Shown piece after piece: positions 1-11,461 of a stretch of DNA of 64,000 nucleotides. The notes beneath the pieces were generated by a model. That model ran no database searches. It had not been told where the DNA came from and saw only the letters and a program-made list of their open reading frames with translations. Numbering within the stretch: position 1 is the stretch's first letter; the number at the start of each line of letters is the position of its first letter. A program made the translations under genes and the position numbers. Origin of the DNA: Liolophura sinensis (taxonomy: Eukaryota; Mollusca; Polyplacophora; Chitonida; Chitonidae); contig NC_088298.1 of the NCBI RefSeq assembly GCF_032854445.1, positions 13,815,504-13,879,503 on the forward strand, read 5' to 3'.

Positions 1-89
1 GGCTCAGTGAAGGAAGCGTCTGTCTTAAAAACACCAATAGCTAAAAACACCTGATAACTGGAATCTAGTCAGATATGATGTGTGCATTT

Positions 90-250
90 CATGTCGATAA
101 CCGCAAGATCCATTTACCAAAACCACTTAAAATACCAGTTCCCAGAGGAATGTGTAAGAAATAATATATAAATAGAAAAACAAAAGCTAGAAATGAGCGA
201 GAGTCAGCTGGAAGCTGGAGTCATCAGTCAGCTGGAATCATTTGCATTCT
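90..250 (+). repeat. R1 interspersed repeat, partial copy
   Basis: This stretch matches the R1 core seen at 3.7 kb and 15.6 kb: GTCGATAA(T/C)CGCAAGATCC, then CATTT.CCAAAAC, then the 'CAGTTCCCA' and 'TGTAAGAAAT' pieces in the same order. The 3' part carries a local duplication of GTCAGCTGGA. R1 has no recognised coding or pol III signals. Confidence 0.6.
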
Positions 251-358
251 AAGCACAACTCGGCAAAGTAATTTTTTGGTGTTAGCAGATGGAGGAAAAA
301 AGGGGTATTGTAAGAGGGTATCGAATTTGTAGCGAAGCTTGAATAGCTATGGCAACAT

Positions 359-562
359 CTATGGCTTTAACGAGCGTAAGACGTTGTTGTTGAAAACAGT
401 TCTTATTTCTATGGCAACTGCGTCTTTTCCACTCATTATTGAGGCAATTAACAATGATAAAAATCTGTCATAGCCATCAGCAAACCTTGACATTCCTCTT
501 AGTAAGAGAACGAAATTATCTACTTTTCTCATCGGTTCTTGTCCTGAGATAAATGGTGCCAT
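359..562 (-). pseudogene. Possible Copia-type gag fragment (doubtful)
   Basis: A 67-codon reading frame on the minus strand. It contains the pieces VLLLRGM, GYDRFLSLL, SGKDAVAIE and NNNVLRS in that order. In Ty1/Copia gag proteins a similar order occurs: a leucine-rich stretch, then an S/GY(D/E) motif, then GKD or GRD, then a 'leucine-glutamate-glutamate-valine' helix and an N-E-L/V-R-piece. The resemblance is by eye, is short and has no neighbouring pol sequence, so it may be chance. No start context or promoter was seen. Confidence 0.2.
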
Positions 563-2073
563 TTTATATTCCCTGGACGTGTCAATAACTTGAAAGGTTA
601 AAATGGCCCGGCTGTTTGGACAAGCGGTGTATGTATGTTTGTCCGCACACCTTGCCTCTGTTATACTGACATTTACCCGGTGACTTCACAGCATTATCAC
701 GATCTGAACATTTATCTGGATACCTAGTTAACAAAAACACTGCTGCTTATGTCCATAATCCCTCTGCAAGAGTGAGCCACACAGTCAACTTTTCGTATAT
801 CAAACAAAGATGATACATGTCCGGAGCCAAAAAGTCACAGTATGTCAATAATTCAAACACTAGTTTCCAAGACAACGTTCAATACAAAAACATCTCATAC
901 AAAGAATGCAACCTTGTCTACAGCAATAAGTTTAAACTATAAACATTGGAAACGAGAAGCGGTGAGCTGTTGGTCAGTTGCACTTAAAGCACATAATGTT
1001 AGAATAGGGTTTTAAAAGTCAAAAACAAGACTCACCACATACATATACCTGACAAGCCATGTGAAGCGACAAATGCGCCTGAAGTAGCATAAACCTACAT
1101 GTATGAATAACATCACTGGGTACCGCATAGACTGGGGAAACAATTTTGTTTGACATCAATACCATAAAAACTCTCCAAATCTCCATACAGGAGCCAGCGA
1201 TATATCGTTCCGACAAAATACATAGCGGTGTGGAAATATATGACATCAGTTTTCATTTCTGGAGACAGAGAAAACAATAAAATGTGGTGGAGCCGAAGAA
1301 AACCTTCCCCGAAATGACGAGTAGTGACAGCTGTCTGATGTTTCAGACTAGTTATTGAATCTTCTCTCATGCCCCGTTTGGATATTGAACCGTTGTGTCG
1401 GAGAATGGTTGACACGGAGCAAAATCTATTACTGACCCCGGCCGCTGGATGGGCAGCGTGAATTTGAGAAAGGGAATCAAAGGAAAAAATAATGGCAAAT
1501 TTATCTCATATATGGTAAAGGCACAGTTATTCCTTTGGAAAATGCGAGAACTGAAACATTGAATAATATCACTTTGTAAATATGACGGACATTGCCTTTT
1601 GTCTGAAACATTGAAATTGATCTGAAATTGAATCTGATCTATTGTAAATATCATAGGATAGGTGTAACACCAAAATCCTATTTTTCTAAAATGTAGCTTT
1701 TTTGGGATATTTATTTTTACTTTTATTTGCAAGAATAACTTACAAAAGAACCTTGTTGCTTTGTGGTTTCTTGTAAGACAAAGATATGATGATTCTACAT
1801 ATAGGCCTATGTATCTCTCACGAATGCTTCTCCCACTTTGCTAAATTATAACTAAGTCTTAACAAGTGCCTACAAACACTGAATACACCATTCAAACGCC
1901 ATTTTGGAAAGGATGTGATTTAAAAAAAAATAACTTACAGTTAAAGAACACAAATATAATTGGAAATTCCGGAGTGAAATTGTTAGAATCCTTCACCTGT
2001 TATACATTACTGACGTTATAATTAGTTTGTTATCTGCGAAGTAGTAATCCTGTGATTACTGTATTCACTGATA
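563..2073. other. No gene recognised
   Basis: AT-rich sequence with short open frames on the minus strand (up to 121 codons at 1,367-1,732) that show no domain I recognise. A weak R1-like core lies near 842-890 (GTCAATAATT, TTTCCAAGACAACGTTCAA). Nothing else is supported. Confidence 0.5.
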
Positions 2074-2364
2074 CGGTCTTTAATTTATTTATTTATTTAT
2101 TTGATTGGTGTTTTAAACCGTACTCAAGAATATTTCACTTATACGACGGTGACCAGCATTATGGTGGGTGGAAACCGGGCACAACCCGGGGGAATCCCAC
2201 GACCTTGCGCAGGTTGCTGGCAGACCTTTCCACGTAAGGCCGGAGAGGAAGCCAGCATGAGCTGGACTTGAACTCACAGCGACCGCATTGGTGAGAGACT
2301 CCTGGGTCATTGCGCTGCCCTAGCGCGCTAACCAACTGAGCCACGGAGGCCCCCGGTCTTTAAT
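2074..2364 (-). mobile_element. S1 SINE, full length, with target-site duplication
   Basis: A tRNA-derived SINE in minus orientation. Its head (GGGGCCTCCGTGGCTCAGTT, with a box-A-like TGGCTCAGTTGG) is at the right end near 2,353. The box-B-like GAGTTCAAGTCC follows, and the body ends at CAAGAATATT and ACACCAATCAA-type sequence before a (TTTA)n tail near 2,085-2,102. The 11-bp direct repeat CGGTCTTTAAT flanks it at 2,074-2,084 and 2,354-2,364, a perfect target-site duplication consistent with LINE-driven retrotransposition. Open frames inside it are incidental. Confidence 0.93.
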
Positions 2365-2789
2365 AGTTTGCCATATAATTGCCCAGCGTTCCACCTTAAC
2401 GATGTCTGAAGGCAACTTCGGTTTTCTGAAAACTTCTCCTGATAAAATATCAATCAGAGTAGCTTCTTGCTTAGGTTAAATTTTCTGTGATGTAGAAGTT
2501 GTCAAAAATGTATTGTCACCTTAATTTTCTGATGTTATAGATGTTAAGTCTAGAGCTTTCAGATTGCACTTTAATCTCAGTCAATAAATCCCAGTACAAG
2601 AGCCTTGAAATACATATAGTGGCTCCCTGACGCTGACGCAAACAGAATTAGCACAAATATTCGTTCCAGAGATCTCGTGGAAAGGAAATTTTGCTGCGCA
2701 AGAACATCAAGCTTCACCCAAATCATATACATAAAGTTGTATTTTCTACAGCGGTTAATAGTTTTCTAGAAACAAATAAGCTGTAGACG
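2365..2789. other. No feature recognised
   Basis: AT-rich sequence between the SINE and a decayed minisatellite. I see no coding frame, RNA or repeat. Confidence 0.4.
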
Positions 2790-3190
2790 ATGCACATGAC
2801 TAAAAGTGGACGAGAAGTCTAGTGTTGAATTTAGTTTTATCGAGAAGTCGATGTTTGACGTTTGTGCTTTTCTGGCACGACGTTTTCAGTTCCCATGAGA
2901 TACCGAGAAGCGTGACGTTTTTGTTCCTGTGACATGATGAAAAGTGTGATATGTTTTTGTGACATGACCAAAAGTGTCAGATTTTTGTGTCGTGCTATGG
3001 AAAGAAGTGTCACGCTTGTGTTCTCATGGCATGACGCTTACATGGCGGTGTTCTTTCTGTGGGAAGACGACAAATTTTATTCCTGTGTCTTGACGACAAA
3101 AATAATGTCTTTGTTTCCGTGGCATAGCAAGAAGGTATTTTTCCTTGGTATCACGACGAGATCTGTGCTTCCATGTCTGCAAGTGAACAA
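2790..3190. repeat. Decayed minisatellite, about 30-37 bp unit
   Basis: Repeated variants of an AAAGTGT...TTTTTGT...CATGAC motif follow one another. Examples are 'GAAAAGTGTGATATG', 'CAAAAGTGTCAGAT' and 'GAAAGAAGTGTCACGC', each ending in a GACATGAC or GGCATGAC-like piece. Unit length drifts, so the array is old. The open frame through it (2,934-3,194) is a by-product. Confidence 0.6.
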
Positions 3191-3194
3191 ATGA

Positions 3195-3642
3195 AAGTGG
3201 CTTAACGCAACTTCGGCAGTATTGCAACCATCTTTGCGCGTCTGAAACTCAAGAATACTGATCAAATTCTAACGCACCCTGTTAATTTACCACATTTACC
3301 TACCAGTTGCCGAGTGTATAATAGCTGTAAATATTCTCAACCGGACCCACTTAAAAGAGCTTATTTGACACGTGACACAGGAACTACATTATGGGATCAT
3401 GTAGCGCTGATCCAGTGATCATGACGAGTGTGATGCTTTTCTCCTGCTTCTCTAATTCGTGAATAGATCTGACCTAGACAAGAGAAAATTAACATCAGGA
3501 CGAGAATAGTGGGTTCAATAAAACATTCGCCCAAAGAAGAAACAGATAGATCTTGAAAGAAAAATTGATTGGTGCAAACGTCTTGCAACATATCACCCAT
3601 TGCTCTGGTAAATTTAGAGAAAAAGAAACGTAGGCCTACGAA
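3195..3642. other. No feature recognised
   Basis: Unique-looking AT-rich sequence with no coding or repeat signal that I can support. Confidence 0.4.
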
Positions 3643-3914
3643 TATAAGCGTCATTCATATACCATTCGTAGTCTGTAAAGGGCGTTCCGAGTCGATAATC
3701 GCAAGATCCATTTCCAAAACAACGTTTAACACTAGCTCCCAAAGACAAAGGTATGTAAGAAATCATACAAATAGGAAATAAAGCCGGTAACACACAAGAG
3801 AGAAGCGGGTCATCAGTTTTCAATGATGTCGGGCAGACAGTTAATATTCCAGGCATGAATTCTATATCAAAGTTGAAATTCGTAGTCCATGAATGAGTTC
3901 CAGGTCAAATAACA
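3643..3914 (+). repeat. R1 interspersed repeat, about 270 bp, well preserved
   Basis: This copy runs from ATAAGCGTCATTC to CCAGGTCAAATAACAA. It matches the copy at 15.56-15.84 kb almost end to end, including TATACCATTCGTAGTC, GTAAAGGGCGTTCCGAGTCG, CACTAGCTCCCAAAGACAAA and GTAGTCCATGAATGAG. Shorter copies lie at 0.1, 23.8, 29.9, 42.7, 48.3, 50.1 and 61.9 kb. No terminal inverted repeats, tRNA-like head or poly(A) tail are evident. It may be a fragment of a longer element, and I do not recognise the family. Confidence 0.85.
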
Positions 3915-4280
3915 ATTAAACAAGATATCTCAGTCGCGCTTTGATTGCAGCTGTTCATAAAGGCATCATGCAGATATAATGAGCATGGCTGCCTTTACGG
4001 CGCCTAGCCCCAGGTTAAGCGGTATTAGATACAGTTCGAAAATGAAGAGCATTATAAAGAATGAAGAACCATGCATTATGCCTTTAATATGGACACATTA
4101 ACATGGCTATGTTCTCATACTCCTTCTGTTATACATATACAGTATAGTCGTTGTAATCAGACACGTGGTACATAATTTCCTTATTACTTGCTGCTCTTTA
4201 CCGTTCTAATCAATCCCGGGCTTAATGTCAAGAATTTAGCAGAGTTTTAGCAGATATGCTGACCTAAGATTCTAATCTTT
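3915..4280. other. No feature recognised
   Basis: AT-rich sequence. The last 40 bases show faint similarity to the sequence just before 56,935, so the boundary of the next repeat is soft. Confidence 0.35.
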
Positions 4281-5071
4281 TGTAAGGGTACCACTACCGG
4301 AGAGTCAAAACGAGAAACAGCTGGCTTGTTTAACTCTGAGATCAGCGATAGGCGTTATAAAAGATCAAACAAATAAACATGAAGACGCTTGAATAAGTTC
4401 AAATACACATATTTTACCAAAGTAGACAAATAATACAACTGACAATAATACACAAAAACAAAACAAATAATTTTGAATTCCTCAATCTACGGATGATAGC
4501 CCGATAAGTGGCTTATTCCCCAACTGCCTTTGAATGTGTAACTTCTCAGGGCGGATAGGTTGACAGCAGTGTCCATGATGCCGAGCTGTCGATGTATGTT
4601 TCCTCGGAAATATACACAATGTCACTCTCGGGTAAGCTGGAGTGAAATGTACCTCATGGCACAAAGCGACAATGAGCGATACAAGCTCCAAAATAACGTC
4701 TCCAAAAATAGTAGGTGGCAAAACACAAGCTCACAAAGTGCTCTGTACAGAAAATGGAATATAAATGACGAATGTCTAATGGCGTGAAGCCGATATCTTC
4801 AAACCCAGCAAAATCCTTTACAGTGAATAACAGTAAATGTGACTGCTCTCAAATAGATTTCAGTAAATAACTGCTGACAAGTGGACTTGAATGAATGAGT
4901 GCAAGTTTCGCAACTCGTCCATATTTATAGACTAACTTAAAAGAAACTTCTGGATAGTTTAATCGTAAACATGTTTACAGCAGCGATACATGTTTCCAGA
5001 ATGTACAATCTATATACAATGACACTAAACTCATAAACACCGAAGCCTCTAGAACGGCCGACTGAATTACA
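4281..5071 (-). repeat. R2 repeat block, copy 1 (uninterrupted); LTR-like?
   Basis: About 800 bp that recur at 56,935-58,136 in the same orientation. Landmarks shared by both are TGTAAGGGTACCACTA, GATCAGCGATAGGC, CAACTTCTCAGGGCGGA, CGATACAAGCTCCAAAATAA and CACTAAACTCATAAACACCG. Read on the minus strand, both copies have CTATAAATATG (4,920-4,930 here), which looks like a TATA box, and an AATAA(A/G) further on. The minus-strand ends read TGTAAT... and ...CTTACA, as an LTR could. No 5-bp target-site duplication, primer site or pol sequence was found, and similarity leaks past both ends. An LTR is therefore only one explanation; a duplicated promoter-exon block is another. Confidence 0.7.
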
Positions 5072-7267
5072 TTGCAGGCTATAACGCATACAAAGAGAAA
5101 AATGTAGATCAGACAATGACAAATAAAAAAATATATATATAATACAATGTTTAGAGACGCGGCTAGTAACATTTTGGAAAAGTCCGTCATGCTAGAGTTT
5201 ACGTAATGTCATGGAAATAAAAACGACAGCATTCTCAAATCCTTTTCCCGATTGCTGGAGCATTATTTGCATTTCTTTGAAAGCTGATATTGTGATTCAA
5301 GTGAACACAATGAATTCCACGGAAAAACACCCATCCATGCATAAGGCATTTCAGCTCATGATTAATAGAAATCTGAAATTAATTGAAAGAAAAGACGATG
5401 TTGACCCTTTTATTTGCATAAGCCTAACATTGCACTGTGATGTTTTTGTACTAATAGAAATCAAGCCAAACAAAAACATGGTTTCTGTTTATTCGAGTCA
5501 TCAATTTTAAACAAGTAATGAGTTAAAAGAAAATTGAAACATCAGCTGAATACATATGTTTAGGAACTTTTGGCTAAAAGTGTGTCGCTTTTCCTTCGAT
5601 GTAACAATTAATTCTATTGTTCACCTAGCTGTTCAACCTTCAAGTGTCAAATTCCACAAAATACAAGAAAATCTAGTGATCATATCTAGCAAATTTTTCC
5701 AAAATTTCCATGGCATAGATTTCTTCTGATCAATGGGCAGATGGTTGGAAATTTGACTCTATCAGTTATTGATTCAGGGAAAGTCAGGATTCATTCTGTT
5801 CGTGACAAACCATAAAAGCTGTAACACAATACTGTGCTTGTCCATAAGTTTATGTGATATTCAATCATTCAAGTGAAAAGACTCACTGTCGAGGCTGCTG
5901 GATTAAATTAAGGTCACTGATCAAAACGAGATTCCTGAAATAGTCTCTGCATCCAATTTATTACTTTAGCAACAGGTCGAGTAAATCATTTACACAGGGA
6001 TTTCGAAAGGGCTAATGCTAATTTCGGCACACATAAAAAAACCGAGCCATGCCAGTCATCAATCAGTCAGTTTGCTAATGAATTTGTCCATGAAACTAGA
6101 CAGCTTCCAGATAGATAAAGTTGGCTAAGCAATTCGTCAGTTAATCGTGTTTCTGTGTGGAAAGACTTTCACAGGTCAGAGTTTATTTTTTTTTAACCAC
6201 ACCTACCCCCAACTGTTTTCGTCCGAAAATAAACCCAACATCGGTCATATAAGTGAATTATTTTCCGGCTGTGCAAATCTGCGGTTTTGATTTAGTTAAT
6301 GACAGGGTAATTGAATAGAAATGTTATGAGATGGGGGATGTAATTTTACCACAATAAAGTAACCCGAGTTTCTAAATTTGTGAAATTATATAATTTTTAG
6401 GAACATAATTCAATTTCTTTTATTTTTCAACAGGTGGTGAGCAGAACACTAATGCGGAAAATCAGAATATGTTAAACTTTGGGAGTCTTTAGAATAGCGC
6501 CCTCTTGTGGCCTTTGGCATAAGGGAAGGTAAGCAGTATCACATTTGCATGACGAATGGTCGTCTCTGAAGAATGTATATAGTACGTCATCAGCCTAAGA
6601 TAATTGTTTAACACTGTTAGCCTTCCAGCATTGACATTAAATTTATATCAATCGTTGTCTTCAGGGGAGCATAGGGGATCTATTATATCGTCTTCATTTC
6701 TCTTGTAAACTGAATTTACAACGAGAAATGCTTTACACAAACAGTTAGAATAAATCCGTAACTAGGGTAAATTGGCAGAGAAGCCGTTTTTCACCGTTTA
6801 CATGTGACTATTTGCCAATCATCACACCGACGTCACTATTCCGGTTTTAATGTCTTTTGTTATATTATCAAGCAATGTTGTGGAAAAGGAGTGGATGTTG
6901 GAACTAGCTCTTGTATTTATATTGATATCATTTTTGCAAATCTGAAATTCCACGGATATTTGTCAGGCACCCCTGTCGGATATGTAAACATCAAACCACA
7001 TAAGTTTCTAAACAGGTCCCTTCCGCATGAGGAGCCAACATTTAATGGAGAATTATCGACAATTCATGAATGGATATCGTCAAATGAATTAGTGATATTG
7101 ATACATAAATTATCTATATCAATAAATCAATGAAAATGAATTAATGAAATAATAATTCAGCCTTTTTATCCACCTCTAATATCAACTCCTTCCTGACATC
7201 TCGTAATATTTTTAACCGGAAGTTTAAATATTTTAGCGAAACCGAGTAAAAGGAATTAAATTTTGTT
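5072..7267. other. No gene recognised
   Basis: About 2.2 kb of AT-rich sequence. Open frames of 99 codons (5,211-5,510) and 109 codons (6,804-7,133) have no recognisable motif or splice context and are not called as genes. Confidence 0.45.
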
Positions 7268-7340
7268 TGTACAAACCAAAGTTTGTACATATATCATACT
7301 GGTTCAAACTTTGGTTTGTACATATATCATACTGGTTCAT
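7268..7340. repeat. 18-bp-arm hairpin overlapping a 26-bp direct repeat
   Basis: The arm at 7,268-7,285 (TGTACAAACCAAAGTTTG) is perfectly complementary to 7,305-7,322, with a 19-nt loop. A direct repeat starting GTTTGTACATATATCATACT occurs at 7,281-7,306 and 7,315-7,340. The function is unknown. It could be the core of a palindromic MITE or a cruciform-forming site. Confidence 0.85.
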
Positions 7341-7927
7341 CCATTGCTTGCACTAGGATGTCTCCGTTCAGAGCTCTGCAGTCTGCTACTTTAATTCGCC
7401 GACCTAGGTGAGACGGTCATGATTCTGCTGCCTTACTTTCTCCATGATCAACTCTGCTTGTAAATACAGACACACAGACTATGTCTAATTGTAGAGGAGC
7501 ACACCTTCTGACTTTAGGGTGATGTGCTAATGCTCTAAATAGAAATAAAGAATTACAATTAGAAATACATGTTTCTCTCTTTGCGCTGAAAAAAATATGA
7601 GATCTCTTGACAAATAGACAATATGTTTTCAATAATATTTCAGTTATTCCACGATGGCCACCCTAAACAAACCGGCCCGGGCACAAAGGAAGATGTCGCC
7701 CGTTAACAGTAACCTGGAAATCCCCTGACATAAAGCCGCAACCGACACCCATCAAAAACTGTATTCGAGGTTGTGACAAGATTAGTCAATAGACAAGTGG
7801 GGCCGCTAACAGCGTTTCTTACGCCAGTGGAGCTAGCAGCGTAACGGTTTGACATTCACCAGAGAGTATTCTACAGGCCCTATGTGACTAGATATCATAA
7901 CATTTGTGGCGAAATCTATCGCGATAC
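7341..7927. other. No feature recognised
   Basis: Mixed-composition sequence with no supported gene or repeat. Confidence 0.4.
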
Positions 7928-8011
7928 GATTGGTGTTTTACACCGTACTCAATAATATTTCACTTACACGATGGCGGCCAGCATTATGGTGGGAGGAAAC
8001 CGGGCAGAGCA
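7928..8011 (-). mobile_element. S1 SINE, 3'-end fragment
   Basis: Only the tail-side part of S1 is present: GATTGGTGTTTTACACCG, ATATTTCACTTACACGATGG, CCAGCATTATGGTGGGAGG, AAACCGGGCAGAGC. The tRNA-like head is missing and no target-site duplication was found. A MITE begins about 100 bp downstream. Confidence 0.85.
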
Positions 8012-8116
8012 GACTGAAGGAAAGATAAAATTACACTTGGATGTCCAGTTTAGATACATCCTGTCAGATAACAATCCAGGTGATCTTGCTACTCGATGTA
8101 TTACTTTAAACTACCA

Positions 8117-8230
8117 GAGGCCCGTATCGGTACATCCACTTAACTACCATGGTGACACAATGCCTACAGCACTGGTCGCCATGGAAGTTAAGTGCATGTA
8201 ACGTTACCTGCGCTTTGTGAAACGGGCCCC
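8117..8230. mobile_element. Small palindromic MITE with GGGCCCGT ends
   Basis: The two halves are near-complementary. CACTTAACTACCATGGTGAC on the left pairs with GTCGCCATGGAAGTTAAGTG on the right (18 of 20 positions). The outer ends read AGGCCCGT and ACGGGCCC. The right arm also keeps ACGTTAC and GCTTTGTGAAACGGGCCC, while the left arm has lost part of it. This resembles GGGCCCGTTTCACAAAG-type MITEs that I recall from several marine invertebrates. It encodes nothing. The target-site duplication is unclear. Confidence 0.75.
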
Positions 8231-8499
8231 TTGGAGATGGGGCTGAAAAGCTTTCCTGAGCGGTGGCCATCTTGGAACAGGTATACACTAATTCTTTAAC
8301 CTTTTCAAACGCCTCTGCAACCAATATTTTGAAATAATTTCCACACTTTTATGAAGTTTGCATCTTTGGCGAGACAAACAAATCATTTTTAGAGCCATTT
8401 TCATGCTTTAGGGATTGAAAAGGTTGATGATTTAGAGTATACCTTCCTGCTCTCCAGGAAGAAGGGAATACAATTTCCTGCGAATGGGTACTATGCCTG
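8231..8499. other. No feature recognised
   Basis: Short AT-rich interval between a MITE and a minisatellite. Confidence 0.35.
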
Positions 8500-8672
8500 G
8501 ACCAGGCCTATACCTGAACCTGGACTACATCTGGACCTCGATTATACCGGGACCGGAACTATATTTGGACCGGGACTACACCTGAACCTGGACTATACCT
8601 GGACCTCGACTATGCATGGACCTGGACTATACCTGGACCGGGATCTGGACTATACCTGGACCTGAACTATAC
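8500..8672. repeat. 12-bp minisatellite (ACCTGGACTATA)
   Basis: About 14 tandem units of an ACCTGGACTATA-like motif with point differences (ACCTGAACCTGG, ACCGGGACTACA, ACCTCGACTATG). The 113-codon frame at 8,616-8,957 starts in this array and has no known domain. Confidence 0.9.
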
Positions 8673-11370
8673 CTAGGTGGATTACTTCGTTTCCATGGAA
8701 GGTTGGGAAATTCGAAACTTCCCAGTTTTGCCATCAACCCTATTCTATTTCCCGAATGGAATCCTTTCACTGCTTTAATTATCAACAAATATCGCAAGTT
8801 TCTTCTTCAGACATTAGCCCAAACGAGAAAAGAGTTCTGGATTCCTCAAGGCAAGTCCAGTTTCAAGCGGCAATCAGGACAATGTACGATATATTGGCGA
8901 CATGAAGGTGGCCTGTACAATCTTCTGCTAAGCCACCATTACCAGAGGAAAGAATAACTCCCTATCTTTCAGTTTCACCGGACTTGACTACGTTGTCCAC
9001 TCTTTGTAAAGGACGGAGTGAACGTGGAGAAACTATGGGTCTGTTTGTTTACCTGTATGTCATACATTTGGAAATGGTTGTGAATATGAGGACAAAATCA
9101 TTTCTCATGTGTTCATGTCGGTTCATCGCAAGGGGTGGTGTTCCGAAGCATATTTAAATATTTAAAACCGTCGTGGACAGAAGTTTGAGGCCGGCCGTTC
9201 CAGCACAAAGTGTGAAGGATTATGTAGCAGGTCAAGGAAGGTTTATTGTAGAGCTACCACTGTGGATGGGTGGATTTTATGAGCGGATTTAGGGCTGGTA
9301 AAGAGAGATGTTTTCGGAAATCAAGCTTTACTTTTGGAAACGATGTAATATTCCACCTGTGGCGTCCTGTTGACTTTGTTGTACGAAGTTGGCGTAGCTA
9401 CAACATCCCACTATCCTCCTTGATTTGGAATAACACATTATGCACTTTATCATATGACGTAATAAATAGAGAGCATTATATCGAAAATTGATTGATTTGT
9501 AATCGAATGATGAATACTAATGGATATATCGATTTATCTTAGCCCAGACTTTCCGCCAGGCTGATTGATTAGACTTGACCAGATTGTCTGAATGCATATT
9601 GAGCATTTCCAATGTCGATAAACTTAACTTTCTCTTCACAAAGTTTCAAATAAGTCTCATTACTTCTCGTTACAATATCACTCAGCAGGGTTTAATCAAT
9701 GAAGAACAGTCTGGTAGACACACATGACGGCTATTCAAACCCTGCCATGCTTTGTGGATGCATTCACTGGCTGGAACAAGAAGTCATCTTATATTGCATC
9801 GTAACAGCACGCTGTTTATTTAATTCACTCCAAAATCATTGACACATACGAGGTGATTAATTCTAAAATACGACATGTGTCCTACTCTTCATGGATTTCC
9901 CCCTCTCTTGTGCGATAATGCAATTACCCGTCTATAAGACGAGTACACATTCGATGTAACCACATATATGAATGCTATTAATCAAAACGTAGCTATGAAA
10001 TAAGATTCTATATCCAACTTAGTATTAGAGTGATTTATTCATTTTTATTTAAATATATATTTCAAAAAATATGCACACATGACAAAACAGATGCGGTGGT
10101 TAGTCATATCGACCTTCAGCGTTCAACCCGATAAATATATGTGCAGATTAATACACGTTACCACTTCAAGCTGCCATATCTAGATTCCATTAAATCTAGT
10201 ACATGTCTAACGTTACGTTCATGAAAGTAGTATTTGCAAGAAAACTAACAAAAAGTATTCAATGCATCAACACATGTTTTAATTCATTCAGCGAATGTCT
10301 GTCTGCCTGATTCCTTCAAGGATTCCATTTCTAGTAGAATTTTAAAAAAATTTAAAAACGCTCAGCATTTAAACGATTTCTTTCTTTTGTGTGTCTCTGT
10401 GGATTTATGTGAAACAGAAATATTTGGAAAAAATCTCCGAAACAAATGCCGAGGACAACAATTTGCTCCCTACAAGTGAGGGAACTAGAAATGCATAAAG
10501 CTCTTGGAACCCTATTGTGGAAGCCTTAAATTTTCTTTCCAAGGCCATCATAAATCACTGGAAACCACACAGAATTGACAAGAGAATCCCGTTAAATATT
10601 TATTGTCATGCACGATTAGCTGCTACGTGAAGAAGATCGCGTTTGTATAGTTCAACATAATAGTCATATATGGGGACTACCACAGATATTCTTTTCAATT
10701 AATCTCAATTCACGTCTTGTTTAGTCCAAACTTAAACTAATACATCACCTTTAAAAGCTGCAGAATTTTTTTATCCCACGATTTTGAAGGTAAGTACATG
10801 CAATCACCCTATTAATGCATAGGACACTATGCCAAGAAGTGTTTCAATGGAATAAAATACAGACATAAATCGTACTAAAGGTACCGAGCTTCTGGGAGAC
10901 GCCATCTTATCACACAAGTTACACGCACGTAACATTAACGTGGTCATACGACACTTAGGCTGTCATCATAAACGTTTTTCTTAAGAATGTGTCATATGAT
11001 GAGGCTACCTTCTCTTTTTTCTCGCAAAAACAATGGAAGAAAATAAACTCAATAAAAACATTTTTCCAGCAAACAATTTGTTAAATTGTTCAGATTACAA
11101 AAGACATAGCTGGATTTATATTCTTTAAACCCTCTGCATGTGCAATGCGAAATTGCCCAAGCGATAGCCCTGTATTCAAGAAGCTCGTACATCCTTTGAA
11201 CGTTAATAGGGCTGATCCTTGGAAGCTAGCCTTCAATGAAAGTCTGAGGTTTAAAGGAATTGCTTAGATTAATTCAGTTTGCGCCTTCACTTGGGCAGAG
11301 CCTGGGGTAAAGCCACAAACACACCACAGGTTGATTGCAAATCTCCCCGCCTAATGATCCAGCGTCCATC
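8673..11370. other. No gene recognised
   Basis: About 2.7 kb with no supported gene. Runs of AT-rich sequence (for example 10,020-10,080) and short frames only. Confidence 0.45.
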
Positions 11371-11461
11371 GCTGTGAGTTCATGCTGCCTTACTTGGAAG
11401 GGTCTGCAGTACGAAATATTCTTCAGTATGGCGTAAGACACCAATCAAAAAAATAAATATA
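11371..11461 (+). mobile_element. S1 SINE, internally deleted and decayed
   Basis: GCTGTGAGTTCATGCTGCCT joins directly to GAAATATTCTTCAGTATGG and ACACCAATCAAAAAAATAAA. Most of the S1 body is therefore missing and the tail is degenerate. This is an old copy. Confidence 0.75.

Noticed and set aside
4281-5071. Definite solo LTR
   Set aside because: No target-site duplication, no primer or polypurine site, and similarity with copy 2 extends past both proposed ends; kept only as an LTR-like possibility.
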